Shown here: positions 1-11,900 of the stretch, one piece after another
Layout: each line of letters opens with the position of its first letter
Position numbering within the stretch: the stretch's first letter is position 1
Position numbers and translations under genes: made by a program
Source of the DNA: Strigamia acuminata
Lineage: Eukaryota; Arthropoda; Chilopoda; Geophilomorpha; Linotaeniidae
NCBI GenBank assembly: GCA_949358305.1
Contig: OX442316.1
Location: 2,110,001-2,170,000 of the forward strand
Direction of reading: 5' to 3'
DNA length: 60,000 nt
The notes under the pieces: generated by a model
What the model saw: only the letters and a program-made list of their open reading frames with translations
Database searches by the model: none
What the model was told of the DNA's origin: nothing

Positions 1-1524
1 GTTTTAATTTCAATTGTAACTGCTTATTATAACGTTATTATTAGTATTTTGTAAAGGTTCATTCTTTTTCCATGTTAATAAAAAATGAAGTAACTTTCGG
101 TGAAAAAAAAAACAGTTAAATGCGGATCAAAATTAAACACACACGAGAAGTTTAATAAACGTCCCGGCGTTTATTCGAGGCAATACGGTACATTTGTGAA
201 ACCCAACTTGGAACCCGAAAATAACGTGGGGCCGTCTGAACACCTGGATTTGAATTTTCGTCTATGCGCGCGCCGACGCATGGGGAATGCGGGGTGGGGT
301 TCCTTCCCAGTGTTCCGAACGAGTCAATTTCACCCCGAAAATATCCCGAAATTGCTGATACATGCATTTCGAGCCAGAAATATTGATCTTCATGTAAATT
401 TTGATTGTTTAGCTTTTTTTTGAAATTTTACAAATTTTTCTCATCTCCTGCCTTCCTCGCTCATTTAACACCAAAATGGCCTGCATTGAGGATTTTTCCC
501 ATAATCCTTTTCACACGTATGGAGCGCAAACAGTCGCAATAAATGAAATCAGCGGAATTCGGCCTTGAGTTTGCGACGCCATCTTGAATACGAGTAACAG
601 CACAGTATGGTGTCAATTATTCGAACTGATCGTAAGGCATGGGACAAAAATTGATTAAAAACGAACAAACATGATTAAAAATCAACAAAAATCGACTGAA
701 ATCGGACAATAATCAATTCAGAATGACAAATAACGATTAAAATTGGCAAAAATTGTCACAAATAGAGAAAAACCGATTAAAAATCAGCAAGAAACCAATA
801 GAAATTGATAAAATCAAATAAAAATTAACAAATATCCATTTTGTTTGCTTTTAAACAAATTAAGAACTTTGAAAACACACAACAATTTTAAACAGTAAAC
901 ACCGGGGTCAAATAAGCGCCGCTACTCGTTTAAACACCGGGGAGGTGTTAGTGAAGTGCCTCGAGTGGAGAAATTAATAAACGCTCGAGGCACCACGGTA
1001 GGCTTATTAAACACAAAATATGAAACGCTCGATCTTCAACAGGCGCACACGCCCGAGAACACCTCGGCATGCCTCAGCACTCTCCAAGAAACGAGAAAAA
1101 CCAAGGCAAAAAAAAAAAATACACCAAAATTAGGACTAAAATCAAACACACATGGGGCCCGGAAGATTGATAACATCCCGGCATATATTCAAGGCAGTAC
1201 GCCATGTTTTTTCCACCATTTTGTAAGTTTATTTCAATATTCATAAAGTTTATTGCTTTTTGTATCATTAGTAGTATTCCCTTGTGTGATGTGGTTTTAT
1301 AAATATCACACACAACTGCTTCTGCTGTTTTCTTCACGTTTATGCTTCGTGTATGCACGTGAAGCCCTCGCACATCTTTTGAGCACCTGTACACATTTGG
1401 ACACGCTCAAGGTGCTACATCGCGCGCTCAAACGCACTAGATCGCGCGCGCAAACGCGCTACATCACGCATATTAGGGATAAGAACGGACCGGGATAGGG
1501 ACTGGACTGGTAATGTTTGCCCTC
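1..1524. other. No supportable gene; diverged dispersed repeats
   Basis: I see no convincing coding region. Two stretches near 134-210 and 1138-1210 share a diverged core (a CCCGGC-TTATTC-AGGCA-TACG pattern), so they look like old copies of one repeat. The 1415-1475 stretch is rich in GCGCGC and AAACGC words. Open frames here start at non-ATG codons and have no recognisable domain. Confidence 0.6.
640..845. repeat. AT-rich GATTAAAAATC-type repeat, inverted partner of 5590-5845
   Basis: The block is built from degenerate words such as GATTAAAAATCA, ACAAAAAT and CGATTAAAA. Its reverse complement reappears at about 5590-5845 with the same word order, including a shared stretch around the ATTCAGAATGACAAATAA motif. 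The inverted pair brackets about 5 kb containing the first foldback and a segmental duplication, so it could be the degenerate ends of a larger element. I inferred the pairing by eye and did not measure identity. Confidence 0.6.
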
Positions 1525-2681
1525 ATGGCCTATCGCGGCGGCACATTGTGTGGCATAGCGCGGCACGTTGCAATTACGTGACGTGGCACGTTGCTGTTAC
1601 GTGACGCGATAGCCAGTATTTAAGCAGGGAATTCCATCATCGTTTACACAAATGCGCATTGCAACGTGGAGGCGCATTCGAGTCCTTTTCCCAAGCGAAA
1701 TCGTATTCGATTCGCTTTCGAATCGAATACGAGTTTTGTCCTTTTTCAACGCGAAATCGTATTCGATTCGCTTTCAAATCGTATACGAGATGGTCGATGA
1801 TTTTTGTTTCCCGGACTTTGATTCGTATTCGAGTTGTTACGAGTTCGTATTTTGATCGTATTCGTATTCGAATCGAATTCGAATCGTATTCGAATCGAAT
1901 ACGAATCGAATTCGAGTCGTATTCGAGATGGTCGATGATTTCCACTCGCTCGTATACGCGTTGTATACGAGCTCGTATTTTGATCGTAATCGTAAACGAA
2001 TCGTTTACAAGTCGTATACAAGTTGTATACGACGTGTATACACCTCGTATACGAACGAAGTTTGTGAAAACACAATTTCCAAATAAGACGTATGTGACTA
2101 CTATGTGTTTTCATGTCGTAGTAAGTATCCGGTGGATTTTCCAAACTTCGTTCGTATACGAGGTGTATACACGTCGTATACAACTTGTATACGACTTGTA
2201 AACGATTCGTTTACGATTACGATCAAAATACGAGCTCGTATACAACGCGTATACGAGCGAGTGGAAATCATCGACCATCTCGAATACGACTCGAATTCGA
2301 TTCGTATTCGATTCGAATACGATTCGAATTCGATTCGAATACGAATACGATCAAAATACGAACTCGTAACAACTCGAATACGAATCAAAGTCCGGGAAAC
2401 AAAAATCATCGACCATCTCGTATACGATTCGAAAGCGAATCGAATACGATTTCGCGTTGAAAAAGGACAAAACTCGTATTCGATTCGAAAGCGAATCGAA
2501 TACGATTTCGCTTGGGAAAAGGACTCGAATGCGCCTCCACGTTGCAATGCGCATTTGTGTAAACGATGATGGAATCCCCTGCTTAAATACTGGCTATCGC
2601 GTCACGTAACAGCAACGTGCCACGTCACGTAATTGCAACGTGCCGCGCTATGCCACACAATGTGCCGCCGCGATAGGCCAT
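1525..2681. mobile_element. Foldback element 1: 539-bp inverted arms, 79-bp spacer
   Basis: The left arm is 1525-2063 and the right arm 2143-2681. They are equal in length (539 bp) and nearly perfect reverse complements; the few mismatches include one near 1630 and one near 1770. The spacer is 2064-2142. The inner arm halves are packed with short palindromes such as TCGTATACGA and TCGAATTCGA, so the structure is a palindrome made of palindromes. It carries no transposase. Long complex arms around a short unique centre fit a foldback-type non-autonomous DNA element, though a palindromic duplication is possible. Confidence 0.8.
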
Positions 2682-4317
2682 CGAACCCGAATGTGTGTGA
2701 TGCGAAACGCGCGAGTACACGCGCGGAGAACGCGCGGCAATGCTAGCAACAGGAGCGCAACTGCCCAAGAAATTGCTCAACAATAAAAGGCACGTGGAAG
2801 CACGTGCCTGAAACAATAGGCACTTCAAATAAAGTTATTGTTAAAAAACGGGCTTGAAAACCAACAATTACACAATAATTAAGGGGCAAGAAATGAACTT
2901 TGCTGCAATGCAAAGTTCTCAAAATACAGAGAAATGAAAGTTACACTTGTATAAAGAATTGACAATGTTTGAAACCAATAAAAACTACAAAAACACACTT
3001 GTAAAAAACCCAAAACAACCCCCAGAATGAATTATTTGACTCAAATTAACCCTAAAACAGTCTTGGAGGTCGTGCAGACGACAGAGTCGGATCGGAAGGT
3101 TGCTAAAACCTGACGCCAAAACTAGCAATGGGACAGCTAGTTAGAAAACAGGTTTTTCATCAATCATGAACGCTGAAAACCTCACCCAGGGGTAGAAAAT
3201 GATGGAGAGAACGTTTTCGCCATCTAAAACGGTCTAAAACGGGTCTAAAATGCCTAAACCGGCGCCTGGAACGTGGCGCAGTTGTTGGGTCAAATATTGT
3301 CAAAAATCAGTGGAAATTTGTCAAATACTGGCAAAAATCTGCTGAAATTTGTCAAAAATTGCCAAATTTTGGCGCAAGTTACGTGAGGTTTGCGCGCATC
3401 CAACTATGACGAAAAATCCATGCGTGTGCACGCGCGATTTACTGGCGCGTTGGAAGCGTTAAAATAAATTTTTCCAATATCTAACACAATTTGCACCGAA
3501 TTATGGCAATTTTTGACAAATTTACATGGATTTTTGCCAGTATTTGACAAATTTCCACGGATTTTTGACAATATTTGACAAATTCCAGACAAATTTCAGA
3601 CAAATTTCAATTAATTTTAGAAATTTTATGAGAAATTTCAGCAAATGTTTGAGGATTGAGGAAATCTTCTGAAATTTGTCAAATATAGGCAAAAATCTTC
3701 TGAAATTTGTCAAATACAGGCAAAAATCTGCTGAAATTTGTCAAAAATTGCCCAAATTCCGTGCAAGTTTTGCAAGTTTTGCGCGCATCAAATTGTATGC
3801 GCGCCTATACTATTGCACGAGCGCATTGACGCGTGATGAACACCGACCACGTTTACGAAGTGAATTCGAGCTACAAAAGTATCGAGTCGCCATTCTATGA
3901 TGGAAAAAAAAAATTAAGTGTAAACAAACAAAATAAAAACTTTAATATACAAGAAACGTACAATTCCACTCAACTTTGTTTCAAATTTTATTTATTGGAT
4001 CATTGAAAATAAACAGTAGTGTTGTGCACTGTACGCTTAAGTGTATACCGGCGATGCGTTGTTTTGTGGTGGGGATTTGCCTCGATAATTGATCTTTTCT
4101 CTTTGTTTGCAATATTTTTTTGGCCTTTTTTGTTGATTTTTCGGTTTGAAATTGTTTTTTTCCGGTGTAATTTAAGTGGTGGAAGGTTGTTGCGTGTGTT
4201 GAGGGTAATTTTGGCGGTTTTTGGGTCGGGATTAGTGTTTTCTGCGATTTTTTATCGGTATTTGGGGTTTGATGCAGCGGATAGCGCATGCGAATCGCCG
4301 TCGACCGTAGCATTAGC
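2631..4317. repeat. Segmental tandem duplication, unit 1
   Basis: The sequence from 2631, starting in the last 50 bases of foldback 1, recurs from 4318. Shared landmarks in the same order are an AATAAAAGGCACGTGG stretch, a pair of GGTTGCTAAAACC and AACTAGCAATGGGAC motifs, GTCAAATA-rich DNA, and a TATTTATTGGATCATT region. Unit 1 has about 350 bp more GTCAAAAAT/TTTGACAAATT repeats near 3300-3760 than unit 2. I see no coding capacity; the open frames are short and compositionally simple. Confidence 0.8.
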
Positions 4318-5585
4318 AATTGCAACGTGCCGCGCTATGCCACACAATGTGCCGCCGCGATAGGCCATCGAATCCGAATGTGTGTGATGCGAAACGCGAG
4401 TACGCGCGCGGAGAACGCGCGGCAATGCTAGCAACAGGAGCGCAACTGCCCAAGAAATTGCTCAACAATAAAAGGCACGTGGAAGCACGTGCCTGAAACA
4501 ATAGGCACTTCAAATAAAGTTATTGTTAAAAAACGGGCTTCAAAACCAACAATTACACAATAATTAAGGGGCAAGAAATGAACTTTGCTGCAATGCAAAG
4601 TTCTCAAAATACAGAGAAATGAAAGTTACACTTGTATAAAGAATTGACAATGTTTGAAACCAATAAAAACTACAAAAACACACTTGTAAAAAACCCAAAA
4701 CAACCCCCAGAATGAATTATTTGACTCAAATTAACCCTAAAACAGTCTTGGAGGTCGTGCAGACGACAGAGTCGGATCGGAAGGTTGCTAAAACCTGACG
4801 CCAAAACTAGCAATGGGACAGCTAGTTAGAAAACAGCTTTTTCATCAATCATGAACGCTGAAAACCTCACCCAGGGGTAGAAAATGATGGAGAGAACGTT
4901 TTCGCCATCTAAAACGGTCTAAAACGGGTCTAAAATGCCTAAACCGGCGCCTGGAACGTGGCGCAGTTGTTGGGTCAAATATTGTCAAAAATCAGTGGAA
5001 ATTTGTCAAATATAGGCAAAAATCTGCTGAAATTTGTCAAAAATTGACCAAATTCCGTGCAAGTTTTGCAAGTTTTGTGCGCATCAAGCCATGCGCGCCT
5101 ATACTATTGCACGAGCGCATTGACGCGTGATGAAAACCGACCACGTTTATATCAGTGAATTCGAGCTACAAAAGTATCGAATCGCCATTCTAGTATGGAA
5201 CAAAAAAAATTAAAAAATAAAAACTTTAATATACGAGAAACGTACAATTCCACTCAACTTTGTTTCAAATTTTATTTATTGGATCATTAAAAATAAACAG
5301 TAGTGTTGTGCACTGTACACTTAAATGTATACCGCAGTACAAGTACCGCGGTCCCGGTACTGCACCGGTACACGTAAAAACGCGAGTTTCTCAAATTTAA
5401 AAAGTTGATGTCGGCGGCGATGCGTTGTTTTGTGGTGAGAATTTGCCTCGAGAATTGATCTTATCTCTTTGTTTGCAATATTTTTTTTGGCATTCTTTGT
5501 TGATTTTTCGGTTTGAATTTGTTTTTTTCCGGTGTAATTTGAGTGGTGGAAGGTTGTTGGGGTGTGTTGAGGGCAATTTTGGTTA
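4318..5585. repeat. Segmental tandem duplication, unit 2
   Basis: This is a direct copy of 2631-4317 with few substitutions, an internal deletion of the GTCAAAAAT-rich middle, and a short insertion near 5333-5410. It ends where the AT-rich inverted partner of 640-845 begins. Only the outermost 50 bp of the foldback right arm were copied, which suggests the duplication post-dates the foldback. Confidence 0.75.
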
Positions 5586-5589
5586 TTTG

Positions 5590-5845
5590 TTGATTTTTAA
5601 TTGATTTAATCGTTTTCTGTTTGTTTTTGCTGGTTTTTAATCGATTTTTCTGTATTTTTGGTCAATTTTTACCAATTGTAATTGTTATTTGTCATTCTGA
5701 ATTGATTATTGTCCGATTTTATTCGATTATTGTCAGATTTCAGTCGATTTTTGTCGATTTCTAATCAATGTTTATACATTTCTTATCAAGTTTTGTATAT
5801 TTTTGTTGATTTTTAATCATATTTGTTCCTTTTTAATCAAAGTCG
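5590..5845. repeat. AT-rich repeat, inverted partner of 640-845
   Basis: It contains degenerate TTTTTAATCGATTTTT and GATTTTTAATCA words and matches the reverse complement of 640-845 in the same order. No coding capacity is visible. Confidence 0.6.
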
Positions 5846-5854
5846 AAAACGAGT

Positions 5855-6197
5855 TGTAAATGCGTTCGTATGCGACGCGAACGCGTATTGGAGTCGATTC
5901 CAAGTTCGTATTCCATCGCGAACGCGCATTTGAGACGTAAACGAGTTTATCTTTTTCACTCTCGCTTGATCCCCCTTTATCGCGCCTCATTGCTCCTGTG
6001 AAAAAAAATATATGAGAATGCACAGAAATGAACCTTCCAATACTTACATGAAAATTGGCAACCTTGACACAAAACAGTCTATCGACACTCCCAACACCAC
6101 CCCGGACATTTTTCGGAAGAGTTTGGTCCACCCGGAATCCGCAGAATAGTCTCCCCCGAAATGCGGATTTCGCGGACGCCAATCCGCAAAAAGGATA
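5855..6197. repeat. Direct repeat flanking foldback 2, left copy
   Basis: This 340-bp segment recurs in the same orientation at 8514-8860. Shared landmarks are GGAGTCGATTCC, a TGAACCTTCCAATACT stretch, CACCCCGGACATTTT, and the end GAAATGCGGATTTCGCGGA. The copies differ by scattered substitutions. It contains no convincing gene. Confidence 0.8.
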
Positions 6198-6555
6198 AAA
6201 AATTTCCAATGTATAAACTTTATTTCTGTTTTCAGTTTCCTGATATGATTAAAGAAAATCCTAAATATTATTTCCAAACATTTATCAAATTCTTTTCAAA
6301 AGCAGTTGTGGAGGCGTCTACTACGAACGAGTCATCGTGGGCGTCAAATTTGAATATTTTTAACTTTCTGCGTTTGCACGAATTCGCAGAATTCGTCCAC
6401 TGGCATCGTGGCGACGCATGGTCGACATTTTGTATTCATATGTGACGCGCACTCTATTTACTCACGTAGAACACACGAATCGCGCGCGTCAACGCGCACA
6501 TGTAAATTTAGTTTCACTGAATCGCGTACGAGTTTTTCCCTTTTTCAACGCGAAA

Positions 6556-8494
6556 TCGTATTCGACTCGCTTTCTAGTCGAGTACGAATTTTGCCCTTCT
6601 TCAACGCGAAATCGTATTCGACTCGCTTTCTAGTCGAGTACGAATTTTGCCCTTCTTCAACGCGAAATCGTATTCGACTCGTTTTCGAGTCGAGTACGAA
6701 TTTTGCCCTTCTTCAACGTGAAATCGTATTCGACTCGATTTCGAGTCGAATGCGAATTTTGTCCTTCTTCAACGCGAAATCGTATTCGACTCGTTTTCGA
6801 GTCGAGTACGAATTTTGCCCTTCTTCAACGCGAAATCGTATTCGACTCGTTTTCGAGTCGAATGCGAATTTTGCTTTTCTTCAACGCGAAATCGTATTCG
6901 ACTCGTTTTCGAGTCGAATGCGAATTTTGCCCTTCTTCAACGCGAAATTGTATTCGACTCGTTTTCGAGTCGAGTGCGAATTTTGCCCTTCTTCAACGCG
7001 AAATCGTATTCGACTCGTTTTCGAGTCGAGTACGAATTTTGCCCTTCTTCAACGCGAAATCGTATTCGACTCGTTTTCGAGTCGAATGCGAATTTTGCCC
7101 TTCTTCAACGCGAAATCGTATTCGACTCGCTTTCGAGTCGAATGCGAATTTTGCCCTTCTTCAACGCGAAATCGTATTCGACTCGTTTTCGAGTCGAATG
7201 CGAATTTTGCCCTTCTTCAACGCGAAATCGTATTCGACTCGTTTTCGAGTCGAGTACGAATTTTTCCTTTTCTTTCTCAACGCGAATTCGTATTCGAGTC
7301 GCATCCGAATCGAATACGAGATAGTCGATGACCCGTTCCCGGACTTTGACTCGTACGACTCGTATTCGAGATGTATTCGAGATGTATTCGAATCGTATTC
7401 GAGTCGCATTCGAGATGGTCGATGATTTCCACTCGCTCGTATACGCGTTGTATACGAGCTCGTATTTTGATCGTAATCGTAAACGAATCGTTTACAAGTC
7501 GTATACAAGTTGTATACGACGTGTATACACCTCGTATACGAACGAAGTTTGGAAAATCCACCGGATACTTACTACGACATGAAAACACATAGTAGTCACA
7601 TACGTCTTATTTGGAAATTGTGTTTTCACAAACTTCGTTCGTATACGAGGTGTATACACGTCGTATACAACTTGTATACGACTTGTAAACGATTCGTTTA
7701 CGATTACGATCAAAATACGAGCTCGTATACAACGCGTATACGAGCGAGTGGAAATCATCGACCATCTCGAATACGACTCGAATTCGATTCGTATTCGATT
7801 CGAATACGATTCGAATTCGATTCGAATACGAATACGATCAAAATACGAACTCGTAACAACTCGAATACGAATCAAAGTCCGGGAAACAAAAATCGACCAT
7901 CTCGTATACGATTCGAAAGCGAATCGAATACAATTTCGCGTTGAAGAAGGGCAAAATTCGTACTCGACTCGAAAACGAGTCGAATACGATTTCGCGTTGA
8001 AGAAGGGCAAAATTCGCATTCGACTCGAAAACGAGTCGAATACGATTTCGCGTTGAAGAAGGGCAAAATTCGCATTCGACTCGAAAACGAGTCGAATACG
8101 ATTTCGCGTTGAAGAAGGGCAAAATTCGCATTCGACTCGAAAACGAGTCGAATACGATTTCGCGTTGAAGAAGGGCAAAATTCGCATTCGACTCGAAAAC
8201 GAGTCGAATACGATTTCGCGTTGAAGAAGGGCAAAATTCGTACTCGACTCGAAAACGAGTCGAATACGATTTCGCGTTGAAGAAGGACAAAATTCGCATT
8301 CGACTCGAAAACGAGTCGAATACGATTTCGCGTTGAAGAAGGGCAAAATTCGTACTCGACTCGAAAACGAGTCGAATACGATTTCGCGTTGAAGAAGGGC
8401 AAAATTCGTACTCGACTCGAAAACGAGTCGAATACGATTTCGCGTTGAAGAAGGGCAAAATTCGTACTCGACTAGAAAGCGAGTCGAATACGAG
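6556..8494. mobile_element. Foldback element 2 with 56-bp tandem arrays in each arm
   Basis: The left arm (about 6556-7550) and right arm (about 7630-8494) are inverted around a 79-bp spacer at 7551-7629. That spacer is the exact reverse complement of the spacer in foldback 1. Inner arm sequence is shared with foldback 1; the outer parts are about 13 (left) and 10 (right) copies of a 56-bp unit. Each unit holds its own palindrome (TCGTATTCGACTCG, TTTT, then CGAGTCGAAT-CGA). Because 56 is not a multiple of three, all three frames read the same peptide, producing large spurious open frames. No transposase is present. Confidence 0.8.
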
Positions 8495-8513
8495 ATCATT
8501 TTTTGATCTGGGT

Positions 8514-8860
8514 CGTGAATGCGTCCGTATGTCACGCGAACGCGTGTTGGAGTCGATTCCGAGTTCGTATTCCATCTTGAACGCGCATTGGAGACGTAAA
8601 CCAGTTTATTTTACCCACTCTCGCTCGATCCCGCTTCATCGCTCCTTGTCGCTCCTGTGAATAAAAATACATGAGAATGTGCAGAAATGAACCTTCCAAT
8701 ACTCACATGAAAATTGACAACCTTGACACAAAACAGTCTATTGACACTCCCAACACCACCCCGGACATTTTCCGGAAGAGTTTGGTCCACCCGGAATCCC
8801 CAGAATAGTCGCCCCCGAAATGCGGATTTCGCGGAAGCCAATCCGCGAAAAGGATATCAA
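8514..8860. repeat. Direct repeat flanking foldback 2, right copy
   Basis: Second copy of the 5855-6197 segment in the same orientation. It abuts the 3'-truncated end of the Ty3 element, whose pol stop lies at 8927. Confidence 0.8.
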
Positions 8861-8926
8861 CAAATAATCCGTAGAAGACTTTGTTTCGGGTCACGCTATT
8901 ATCTGCGTTCACCGTTGCAAAGAACT

Positions 8927-11900
8927 TTAGTAGCAATGACGATAATCTTTTCGTTTCAACGGTCTGAGTCTGCGCGACCGGAAATCATCATTTTTTGTGT
9001 TTGCGCCATCTGGTGGCGGATTTTTAAGTTGGTTTTTATCATTTTCGTTCGTGGGCTGTGATTCAAATAGCGATTTCAATGAAATTTGTTCCGTATCATC
9101 TATATAACGCTCCTTTGGCTTGATTCTTGTTGTTTTCACTGGTTTTTCTGTGTTTTCAACCACAATTTCACCATTTTTACTGATTTTTTTCACTTTTTCA
9201 GCAAATTTTACTTTCTTTTCTGGCATATCTTTCAGAACTTCATCTATTTCTTCTTCAATTCGTTCCTTATATGGCTTTAACCTTTCTACATTCACTATAT
9301 CACTTTTCTTTCTTGTAGAATTGATGATTTCATAGTCATTAGGTGCAGTTCTTCGCACAATTTCATACGGGCCGGAAAATTGCGGTAAAAGCTTCTCTGA
9401 CAAGCCAACTTTTCTGTTGATGGTTTTCAGATAAACCAATTCACCTGGTTCAAATTCTTTGTTGACTCTATCTTCATCAAATCTTTTCTTACTTTTTACA
9501 GATTGTTTTTCAAGTCTCTCATTTGCAATTTTCCTGGCTGCTCGAATGAATTTTGCTGTCCTTAAGGTAAATTCTTTCTGTGGCAGGTCCAAATTAACAT
9601 CTACTGTCAAATCCACATCATATCCACGAAGTAAATAGTGTGGTGTATATCCTGTTGTTTCATGAACGGCCGTGTTATACGAAAACAGGAGAAATGGAAG
9701 AAATTCGTCCCAGTCAGTGTGTTCTTCATTAACATAACTTTGCAACATTTTTGCGAATGTCGCATTAAATCTCTCAGTTAATCCATTTGTTCTTGGATGG
9801 TATCCTGACGTAGTTTTATGCAAACTTTTAAACATATTTGAGACTTCCTCAACCATTTTATTCCTGTATTCGGTTCCCCGGTCGCTTAGGATTTCTCTTG
9901 GACTGCCTTCTTTCAGAATAACTTCATAAAGCAATGTTTTTGCTGCTTCTAACGCTGTAGCTGCTGCTGCTGGTCTAGCTATTGCATTTCTAGAAAGGTA
10001 ATCAGTTACAACAAAAACATGTTTATTTCCAAGACGTGATAATGGAAAAGGTCCAAGTGTATCTATTCCAATTCGCTCAAAGGGCTTTGAGACTGTTGAC
10101 CATGGCTGCATTAATCCTTTAGCTGGCGTTGTCATTGTTTTTGCTTTTGCGCAATGTTGGCAGGACAAGACGTAATTTCTGACATCTTTGTAGATTCTTG
10201 TCCAGAAGAATCGTGTTCTTACCCGTTTCCACGTTTTTGCCAATCCCAAATGAGCTCCTAGTAATCCATCGTGCATTTCATGCAATACATCTTTTTGAAG
10301 TTGTTTTGGAACTACTAGTAGTAAATCTTCCATGTTCAGGGAACTGTTAAGTTTTTTCTTCCTGAACAACGTTTTGTTTTGAAGAACGAACTGCTTTAGT
10401 GGTCGTCTTCTTCTTCTTGGAAGTTGCTCTTGGTTTTCTAGCGCTGTTATGAGGTCCAGAAGTTTGGGATCCTTCCTCTGTTCAACAGGGAGGTCCAAGT
10501 TTTCCAAGAAAAGCGAAGGTAATTTTTCTATTTCTTCTTCACTTAATTCTTCCTGGATCCTACTTAAAGCATCGGCATCTGTATGTTTCTTGCCGCTTTT
10601 ATGAAATATTTCAAAATCATACTCAGCTAGTTGCAGCGCCCACCTGGCTAGACGTCCATTTGGATTTCGGACTCCTTTCAGCCATTGGAGGGCAGAATGG
10701 TCGGTAATAATTTGGAATTTCTGTCCATATAAGTACGGTCTAAACTTTTCAATAGCAAAAATGATTGCTAACATTTCCCTTTCAGTTGCAGTGTAATTCA
10801 TTTCTGCTGTGCTCATCATACGACTTGCATAAGCGATGACACGCTCTTGATTGTTGACTTTTTGCTTCAAAATAGCTCCTAATCCATAGGCACTTGCATC
10901 GCATGAAATCATGAAGGGCTGAGTAAAATCTGGATGTGCTAACACCGGCACTGTTATTAATGCTGTTCGAAGCGTGTGGAATGCTTTCTCATGGGGAGGT
11001 CCCCAATCAAACTTTTCATCTTTTTTGGTTAGATTCACCAGAGGTTTGGAAATGTCCGCAAAACTTTTAATAAATTTCCGGTAATACGAGCATAATCCTA
11101 GAAAACCACGTAGTTGTTTAACGTTCACAGGAATCGGAAACTTCGCCACAGAATCCAAATTCCTGGGATCCGGTGAAATACCTTCAGCATCAACCACATG
11201 TCCGAGATATCGTATGGTGTGTGTCGCAAACGTACATTTACTCAGCTTAACTTTGAGATTCGCTGTTCTAAGCTTTTGGAAAACTGCCTCCAAATCAACG
11301 AGGTGCTGATCGAAAGTCTTTGAAAACACTATCAAATCGTCAAGATATGCAATGCATACTTTTCCCAGGAGGTTACCAAGCACTTTGTTCATCAATTTTT
11401 GAAAGGCGGCTGGGCTGTTACATAATCCCATTCCAAGGACATTAAACTCATAATGTCCGCTAGACGTGGTAAACGCTGTCTTTTCACGATCTTGTTCGTC
11501 TATTTCGACTTGGTGATATCCCTGGATGAGATCCATCATTGAAAAATACTTCGCACCCGCTAATTGATCTAGGGTGTCATCAATACGTGGTAAGGGATAA
11601 ACCATTTTCTTTGTTACCGCGTTTAACCGTCTCCAATCTACACAAAATCTCCATTTGCCATCTCTCTTCTTGATGAGTAGTACTGGTGCACTCCATGGGC
11701 TCTCGGATTCTCTAATGACTCCCTGGTCAAGTAACTTCTTTGTTTCTGCATCCTCGATTTCTTTCTCCTTAATTGATCTTCTATAAGGTTGTAAATGGAT
11801 TGGAGGAGAATCTCCAGTATCAATTCGATGTTTAATCGCGTGAGCTCTGCCTAAATCATTGTCAGTTTTCGCAAATCTATCAGAATTTTTCTCTAGCAGT

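Noticed and set aside
1637-2569. Overlapping open frames through the first palindrome (SIRIRFEYDSNSIRIR type)
   Set aside because: Frames on both strands mirror each other because the DNA is palindromic. Composition is driven by TCGTATTCGA words.
4019-4363. 114-codon frame inside the segmental duplication
   Set aside because: The second duplication unit does not keep the frame, and the peptide is dominated by T-rich simple sequence.
6408-8493. Possible CRISPR array because of regularly spaced repeats
   Set aside because: Units are contiguous, without unique spacers, and the context is clearly eukaryotic.
6408-8575. Several open frames of 100-350 codons on both strands with peptide FFNAKSYSTRF repeated
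   Set aside because: They arise from 56-bp tandem repeats: since 56 is not a multiple of three, each frame reads the same peptide in rotation. No independent coding sign is present.
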